Shown: positions 7,583 through 11,879 of the stretch, piece after piece
How the letters are laid out: the number at the start of each line of letters is the position of its first letter
How positions within the stretch are numbered: the stretch's first letter is position 1
The notes under the pieces: model-generated
Databases searched by the model: none
Seen by the model: only the letters and a program-made list of their open reading frames with translations
What the model was told of the DNA's origin: nothing
Source of the DNA: SLAN01 sp046545955
Lineage (GTDB): Bacteria; Spirochaetota; Spirochaetia; DSM-27196; SKKC01
DNA: 11,879 nt
Assembly: GCA_046545955.1 (NCBI GenBank)
Contig: JBKGYS010000078.1
Span: 1 to 11,879 of the forward strand
Direction of reading: 5' to 3'
Made by a program: the position numbers and the translations under genes

Positions 7583-9802
7583 CTATCGTACCAGTCCGAG
7601 CGCATCGACCTCCCGGACTTCCGCGCCGGTAGACATATCACCGCTCTCATGGTCATCGATCTGAATAGCCGTTGCATGCCCCCAGTAGGTGCCCGTTCCT
7701 ACGTTGTGTCCTCGCGTGGCCAGATTATCGCGCGCCGCCTGCGGGAAGTTGGACTCGAATAAGAGTCGGTTCTGCACCTCATAGGGGAAGAATGTCTGGG
7801 GAAAGGTCCGAACGTCGAACCGTGGCGCCTCCACCGCCTCCTGCGGCGACATGCCGAAATCGATAATGTGCATAAGCTGCTGCAGCTGACCCATCGGCTG
7901 AAAGTCCGCGCCGGTCACGCCACCGGCGATAAACGGCCTCCCGTTATCCGTCGCGAGATACGGCATGGATGTGTGCCGCACTTTTTTTCCCGGTTCGATT
8001 GCGTTGGGATGATCCGGATCGTTACTCATGAAACTTATGCGTTCATTCATATGTATCCCGGTATCGCCGGCAACGATGAAGCTGATACCGATCGATGTTG
8101 TGACCGCCGCAACGTTGCCGTATCGGTCCACCGCGTGGAGCGTCGATGTATCTCCCCCGCCTCCGATACCGGCGACATCGTCCATTGGCCACGTACGAAC
8201 GGTATTGGAGTCAATCATATCGGCGCGGTTGCTCAGGTACTCCTCGGAAAGTAAGCGGTCGATGTCCATATCTACGAAGTCCGGGTCTCCGATGTAGCGG
8301 TGCCGATCGAGAAATCCAAGTTTCAGCGCTTCCGCCTGCCTGTGTACCGTCTCGGCGTCGTGTGGTCCGAGCCCCGAGAAATCAAAATCCCGCAGCATAC
8401 CGAGCGCCTGCAGCATGACAATACCCTGGCTGTTGGGAGGATTCTGGTGAATGTCGTAGCCGCGGTAGTCGACAGTGATCGGTTCTCTCACTTCAGCGCC
8501 CTCGAAATCGGCAAAGTCGCTGTAGGTAAGAAGCCCGTCCTCCTCGCGGGAAAACCTCGCGATCTCCTCCGCGATAGGGCCACGGTAAAAATGGTCTTCC
8601 GCGGCGCGCAGCGCCGGAATCTCCCCCGATGCACGCTCTTCCTCGTAGGCGCGCCTTACCGACTCGAACGTATCGGCCATATCGGTGTGCCGTATCGTGT
8701 CGCCTTCCTCCAGCGCCGAGCCCTCCGGTACATACACCTCGGCCGCGTGCGGCCAGTCTCTGACCTCGCCGAGACGACCGGAGAGATACTGGTCGGTCAT
8801 GCCCCTCATATCGTGGCCCTCCCTGGCGATACGTTCGGCGTCGGAGATGAGTTCGTCGAGCGGCGTTGCGCCGTACTCGCGGAGCAACTCCATCCAGCCT
8901 CCCCACGCTCCGGGGACAATCGACCGGTGGATCCCCCGACGGCCGAAATACGAGTCGTCCTGGAATCGGTCGATGGTCGCGGCCTGCGGCGTCGGTCCTA
9001 CCCCGTCGACGGAGACGGTTTCGCCGGCTTCGGCGTCGTGGTAGAGCATCCACGTGCCGCCTCCGAAGACGCTCGAAAGCATAGGTTCTACAACCGAAAG
9101 CACCGCCGACATCGCGAAGACCGCGTCGGCGGCGGTGCCGCCTGCTTCAAGAACGCGCATTCCTGCTTCCGTTGCGGCTTCGTCCTGACTGACAGCCGCA
9201 ACCCCGCCGACCCCGTCAGGACGGTGCAAACCGCCTCTCATCGCTCTTCGGTTGCGCTCGGGCGTGTCCCCGGACAGATACGCGTCTACCGCACTCCAAA
9301 CCTGGTCATCGGAAGCTATCTCGTCCTCAGCGATAGCCTCGCGCTCCTCCCCGACGAACCGGCTGACACGGGCGTCGCCGGACTCCGCCGCATCGATCGC
9401 GGCGGTGCCCAGGCGCGCCACATCCGAGAGAATGCCTGAGTTATAAGCGTATTCGGACGGATCGAACTCACGCGTTTCCGCGACTGTTTCTGCAAATGAA
9501 TCGAACGCCTCGTCGGTATCTCCCCCGTAGGCGGAACTAAGCCGCTCGTTCCACGATTGCTGTTCACTCAGGACTTCACCGTCGGTGTTTACGTAGTCGA
9601 AGCGCGAATCGACTATCGATTGGTCCTCAACCTGTATGCGGAATACCGCGTGCCATCCGTTGCTACTCGGTTCGTCGCTGTAGACGACGTACTCGCCGTT
9701 TGTAAGTGTAGCAGGCCCACATGCCGCGAGCGCGGCAAGAAACATCGTAACTGCGACTGATCGCATGAGATATCGAGGTGAAATACGTCCGGTGCTGTTC
9801 AT
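7583..9802 (-). CDS. gamma-glutamyltransferase-family lipoprotein with extra N-terminal FMN_bind-like domain
   Basis: This 739-aa exported Ntn hydrolase is anchored by a lipobox (L-A-A-C, Cys28). Residues about 187-739 are GGT-like: G-V-A-A-V-S at the start, E-A-G-G-T-A-A-D-A-V (219-228), V-V-E-P, the F-G-G-G-T-W block, and the self-cleavage site G-G-D-T552-S-T-L-H-A-V-D followed by G-N-V-A-A-V-T. T552 (codon 8147-8149) would become the nucleophile of a small subunit of about 188 aa, the normal size. Later blocks N-A-I-E-P-G-K-K, G-G-V-T-G-A-D-F-Q-P and E-A-P-R-F fit the YwrD/acylase-like branch. Classical gamma-glutamyl-binding residues appear replaced (V268 for Arg). Residues about 34-145 are an added domain (N-G-E-Y, then V-E-D-Q-S-I-V-D and N-T-D-G) resembling FMN_bind/'major membrane immunogen' proteins. 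The substrate is unknown. It is the first gene of the ABC operon. ATG at 9802 is chosen; 9766 (Cys at 16), 9847 and GTG 9859 are alternatives. Confidence 0.85.
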   Translation of the reverse strand: MNSTGRISPRYLMRSVAVTMFLAALAACGPATLTNGEYVVYSDEPSSNGWHAVFRIQVEDQSIVDSRFDYVNTDGEVLSEQQSWNERLSSAYGGDTDEAFDSFAETVAETREFDPSEYAYNSGILSDVARLGTAAIDAAESGDARVSRFVGEEREAIAEDEIASDDQVWSAVDAYLSGDTPERNRRAMRGGLHRPDGVGGVAAVSQDEAATEAGMRVLEAGGTAADAVFAMSAVLSVVEPMLSSVFGGGTWMLYHDAEAGETVSVDGVGPTPQAATIDRFQDDSYFGRRGIHRSIVPGAWGGWMELLREYGATPLDELISDAERIAREGHDMRGMTDQYLSGRLGEVRDWPHAAEVYVPEGSALEEGDTIRHTDMADTFESVRRAYEEERASGEIPALRAAEDHFYRGPIAEEIARFSREEDGLLTYSDFADFEGAEVREPITVDYRGYDIHQNPPNSQGIVMLQALGMLRDFDFSGLGPHDAETVHRQAEALKLGFLDRHRYIGDPDFVDMDIDRLLSEEYLSNRADMIDSNTVRTWPMDDVAGIGGGGDTSTLHAVDRYGNVAAVTTSIGISFIVAGDTGIHMNERISFMSNDPDHPNAIEPGKKVRHTSMPYLATDNGRPFIAGGVTGADFQPMGQLQQLMHIIDFGMSPQEAVEAPRFDVRTFPQTFFPYEVQNRLLFESNFPQAARDNLATRGHNVGTGTYWGHATAIQIDDHESGDMSTGAEVREVDALGLVR

Positions 9803-9816
9803 AAGTCTTAGGCAGG

Positions 9817-9847
9817 AGCATAAACCGAATAAGGGTGTGAATGTCAT
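9817..9847 (-). promoter_or_regulatory. possible promoter of the GGT-ABC operon
   Basis: On the minus strand, ATGACA (9842-9847, 5 of 6 to TTGACA) and TATGCT (9817-9822, 4 of 6 to TATAAT) are separated by 19 bp, slightly long. Transcription would begin near 9810. That fits translation from 9802 with almost no leader, or from 9766 with a leader of about 40 nt, and would exclude the 9847 and 9859 starts. Confidence 0.3.
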
Positions 9848-9879
9848 CAGGTCGAACACACTCTTTCGTGCGCGTGCAA

Positions 9880-9908
9880 TTGACAGCGCCGGGGCCCACC
9901 GGTAGCGT
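9880..9908 (+). promoter_or_regulatory. probable argH promoter
   Basis: A perfect -35 box TTGACA (9880-9885) is followed after exactly 17 bp by TAGCGT (9903-9908), which keeps the three most conserved -10 bases (T, A and final T) but matches only 3 of 6 overall. Transcription would start near 9915, leaving a leader of about 8 nt before the ATG at 9923, consistent with the absence of a Shine-Dalgarno sequence there. No ARG-box-like (ArgR) palindrome is visible in the intergenic region. Confidence 0.5.
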
Positions 9909-9922
9909 CACCGTACGGCACT

Positions 9923-11293
9923 ATGGGAAAACTCTGGGAAAAAGGCTACAGCCTCGACGATCTCGTTGAGCGCTTTACGGTGGGTAACGATTTCGAGCTC
10001 GACCGGCATTTGCTGGTGGCAGACTGTATCGCGAGCATGGCACACGCGCGAGCGATCGAGCGGGCAAGGGTCATTTCAAGCGACGACGCGGATCAACTTG
10101 TCGCGGAGTTGGTGGCGATTGCGCAGGAGGCGGAGGCCGGAACTATCGATATTCCGCGTGAACTCGAGGACGGTCATACCGCGATCGAGTGGCGTCTCAC
10201 CGAACGTCTCGGAGATATCGGAAAACGCATTCATACCGGCCGTTCCAGGAATGACCAGATTATCGCCGCCGAACGCGTGTACAGCCGCGAGATGCTGTGG
10301 CAGATTCAGGACGCGGCAAGCGAGCTTGTGTCCGTCCTCCTCGAGTGCGCCGGGACGCACGAGCGCACGCCCATGGCAGGACGAACCCACACGCAGATTG
10401 CCATGCCGAGCACATTCGGTCTTTGGGCTGCATCGGTGGCCGAGGCGCTCGTCGACGATCTCGAGCTGACCGTAACCGCCCGCAGGCACTGCGACCGGTC
10501 ACCGCTGGGGGCCGCCGCGAGTTACGGAGTGCCTATCGATCTGGACAGGAAGTTTACCGCGGATCTGCTCGGGTTCGAACGCGTGCAGAACAATGTTCTC
10601 GCGGTGAACAACTCCCGTGGCAAAGTCGAAGCGACCGTTCTCGATTCGCTCGAGTCCATTATGCTGACGTTGTCCAAGTTTGCCGCCGATCTTATCCTTT
10701 TTTCGCTTCCTGAGTTCGGCTATGTGGAGCTGCCCCCCGAGTTGTGCAGCGGGTCGAGTATCATGCCGCAGAAACGAAATCCAGACGCGCTCGAACTCAT
10801 CAGAGCACGCGCTGGAACGGTGGGAGGATGGGCGAGTACGGTAAAAAACATAATCCGCTCGCTGCCGAGCGGCTACAACCGCGATTTCCAGGATACCAAA
10901 GAACCGCTTCTCCGCGGCATGGAGACGACGATTCTGTCGTTGCGGGTCGCTGCGCGCACGGTCGAGCGTATGAGCGTCCATCCGGAGGCGCTCTCAGCGG
11001 GCCTGCGCCCCGAGTTATACGCTACCGATGCCGCGTTTGACCGGGTGAAGGAAGGCGAGAGCTTTCGCGACGCGTATCGTCACGTCGGCACGCACCTCGA
11101 TGAGCTCGACCAGTGGTCGTTTGAAGACGCCCTCGCGCGGCGCTCGTCGGTCGGCAGTCCGGGGAATCCGAACTTTCAGGCGGCCCGCGCGGCACTCGAT
11201 GAGCTGCTTACCGCCGAACGGGTGCGTCGAGCAGAGGCAGCGACGGCTATTCGCCGGCTCACCGGTCGTGAGTTCACCATTGCGTCGGTATAA
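9923..11293 (+). CDS. argH: argininosuccinate lyase (ArgH)
   Basis: ArgH catalyses the last step of arginine biosynthesis, splitting argininosuccinate into arginine and fumarate as a cytosolic homotetramer. The 456 aa are normal for the family. Recognisable blocks are the N-terminal K-L-W-E-K-G, E-D-G-H (82-85), T-G-R-S-R-N-D-Q (105-112), G-R-T-H156 with the catalytic His, S-P-L-G-A (193-197), the superfamily signature G277-S278-S-I-M-P-Q-K-R-N-P with the catalytic Ser loop, and L-P-S-G-Y-N-R-D-F-Q-D-T-K-E. Some positions differ from the commonest forms, for example E-D-G-H for E-D-V-H and T-H-T-Q-I-A-M-P for T-H-L-Q-x-A-Q-P, so it belongs to a divergent ArgH clade. A paralogue acting on another substrate cannot be excluded. 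The ATG at 9923 gives the expected N-terminus but has no Shine-Dalgarno sequence. It is divergent from the GGT-ABC operon and 3 bp from the kinase gene. No other arg gene is in view. Confidence 0.93.
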   Translation: MGKLWEKGYSLDDLVERFTVGNDFELDRHLLVADCIASMAHARAIERARVISSDDADQLVAELVAIAQEAEAGTIDIPRELEDGHTAIEWRLTERLGDIGKRIHTGRSRNDQIIAAERVYSREMLWQIQDAASELVSVLLECAGTHERTPMAGRTHTQIAMPSTFGLWAASVAEALVDDLELTVTARRHCDRSPLGAAASYGVPIDLDRKFTADLLGFERVQNNVLAVNNSRGKVEATVLDSLESIMLTLSKFAADLILFSLPEFGYVELPPELCSGSSIMPQKRNPDALELIRARAGTVGGWASTVKNIIRSLPSGYNRDFQDTKEPLLRGMETTILSLRVAARTVERMSVHPEALSAGLRPELYATDAAFDRVKEGESFRDAYRHVGTHLDELDQWSFEDALARRSSVGSPGNPNFQAARAALDELLTAERVRRAEAATAIRRLTGREFTIASV

Positions 11294-11296
11294 TAC

Positions 11297-11879
11297 ATGC
11301 ACGAAGACCTGAATATCGTCGCCGTTGACATAGGAACATCCCGAATTAAGGCTGCCTGTGTGGATGCGCATGGTTCTGTTGTTTCGTTGTCGGTCCATCG
11401 CGTCGGTATCCCGGGGGCGAGGCGATGGCGCGAGGCGAGTGCGCTTGCCTGCAGCGAGGCGGTTTCCGCTGCCCGCTCAGCCGGTCTCAGCGAGCCGGCG
11501 GCTGTCGTTATCTCAGGCAACGGACCGTCGATTGTTCCGGTTGATGAGCGCGGCGAGGAGGTCTCTGACACGCTTCTCTGGTACGACGAACGTCAAGTTG
11601 ACCGCATCGACGGCTGCAGGAGCTTTTTCCTTCCCCGGATCGCGTGGCTGTATCGATACCGTCCGGCTGAGGCCGAACGAACCCGCCACTTTCTGAGCTG
11701 CCCGGAGTACCTTGTCTATATCCTCACGGGGGAAGCGGTAACCATCAGAACCAACGATGAGTTCACTCCCTTCATCTGGGATGAACAGCAGGCGGCCGGC
11801 TACGGGGTCGAGTGGTCGAAGCTTCCGGATTTCCGGTATACAGCCGAGACCGTAGGGACCGTCGGAGCTGCTGTCGCCG
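11297..11879 (+). CDS. FGGY-family carbohydrate kinase, N-terminal part (runs off the window)
   Basis: The open frame runs from the ATG at 11297 to the window end: 194 codons, with no stop. FGGY kinases phosphorylate sugars or polyols with ATP in the cytosol. Visible features are the phosphate-binding V-D11-I-G-T-S-R-I-K18 strand-turn at the N-terminus, the L-L-W95-Y-D97-E-R99 block in which Asp and Arg line the sugar site, and the P-R-I-A-W-L and F-L-S-C-P-E-Y-L-V-Y-I-L-T-G segments typical of the first domain of xylulokinase-like members. The usual G-Q-x-H-G loop is replaced by S-G-N-G-P-S (73-78), and the region after L-T-G (N-D-E-F-T-P-F) is unlike xylulokinase, so the sugar is uncertain. 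The gene begins 3 bp after the argH stop without a Shine-Dalgarno sequence, pointing to translational coupling. The catalytic Asp and second domain lie outside the window. Confidence 0.85.
   Translation, partial: MHEDLNIVAVDIGTSRIKAACVDAHGSVVSLSVHRVGIPGARRWREASALACSEAVSAARSAGLSEPAAVVISGNGPSIVPVDERGEEVSDTLLWYDERQVDRIDGCRSFFLPRIAWLYRYRPAEAERTRHFLSCPEYLVYILTGEAVTIRTNDEFTPFIWDEQQAAGYGVEWSKLPDFRYTAETVGTVGAAVA

Noticed and set aside
7982..7988. A7 run on the coding strand of the GGT-family gene (GGA AAA AAA GTG), a possible slippery site or phase-variable tract
   Set aside because: It encodes the Lys-Lys of the conserved G-K-K-V-R-H-T segment, is short, and has no evident stimulatory structure. 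The frame is intact on both sides.
8300..9439. 379-codon plus-strand frame opposite the GGT-family gene (also 6452-7498 opposite the ATPase and 3212-4426 in another frame of the permeases)
   Set aside because: These overlap genes with clear motifs, have arginine-rich low-information translations and lack ribosome binding sites. They are shadows.
9803..9859. Extension of the GGT-family gene to the GTG at 9859 or ATG at 9847
   Set aside because: The added residues precede a complete lipoprotein signal and would overlap the candidate promoter elements. 9802 or 9766 is more likely.
11289..11294. Perfect TATAAT at the argH stop codon as a promoter for the kinase gene
   Set aside because: Transcription would begin at or after the kinase ATG (11297), and the sequence 17 bp upstream (TCGTGA) is a poor -35 box. 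It is a by-product of the V-stop codons.

Overview
This 11.9 kb window is high-GC bacterial chromosome with dense gene packing. The likely source is a free-living spirochaete of the Spirochaeta/Alkalispirochaeta kind, or something near it. That guess rests on protein style only: the ClpB and ArgH sequences, a Treponema-type 'membrane immunogen'-like domain, and strongly acidic exported lipoproteins that suggest a saline or alkaline habitat. There is no rRNA, no tRNA and no marker gene, so the assignment is an inference of moderate strength. I see no insertion sequence, CRISPR array, tRNA gene or prophage gene.

Layout. (1) Positions 1-169: a very GC-rich stretch with two short hairpins, then an AT-richer leader carrying the clpB ribosome binding site. 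(2) 170-3425, plus strand: clpB, a complete class I Hsp100 disaggregase, followed after 40 bp by a small FMN-dependent nitroreductase-family protein. A perfect 25-bp tandem duplication covers the clpB stop codon. (3) 3439-9802, minus strand: a five-gene block that reads as one operon. In transcription order it encodes a gamma-glutamyltransferase-family lipoprotein with an extra N-terminal domain, an ABC ATPase, a YnjB-type substrate-binding lipoprotein and two ABC permeases. It converges on the nitroreductase with only 13 bp between stop codons. (4) 9803-9922: a divergent promoter region. (5) 9923-11879, plus strand: argH (argininosuccinate lyase family), then after 3 bp an FGGY-family sugar kinase that runs off the window end.

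How the genes may work together. The minus-strand block is the most interesting part. A membrane-tethered Ntn-type amidohydrolase of the GGT family is encoded 6 bp upstream of an importer related to the uncharacterised E. coli YnjBCD system. The enzyme keeps the self-cleavage threonine. By eye, however, it lacks the arginine, aspartate and serine residues that classical GGT uses to hold a gamma-glutamyl group. It also carries an FMN_bind/'major membrane immunogen'-like N-terminal domain in which the flavin-attachment motif looks degenerate. A reasonable hypothesis is a 'cleave outside, import the product' system for an unknown amide or peptide-like compound. The substrate cannot be read from sequence.

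The argH-kinase pair is also unusual, because no other arginine biosynthesis gene is nearby. Recognisable Shine-Dalgarno sequences are weak or absent at most starts, clpB being the exception, so several start codons are uncertain. No base stretch longer than 300 bp lacks a gene.
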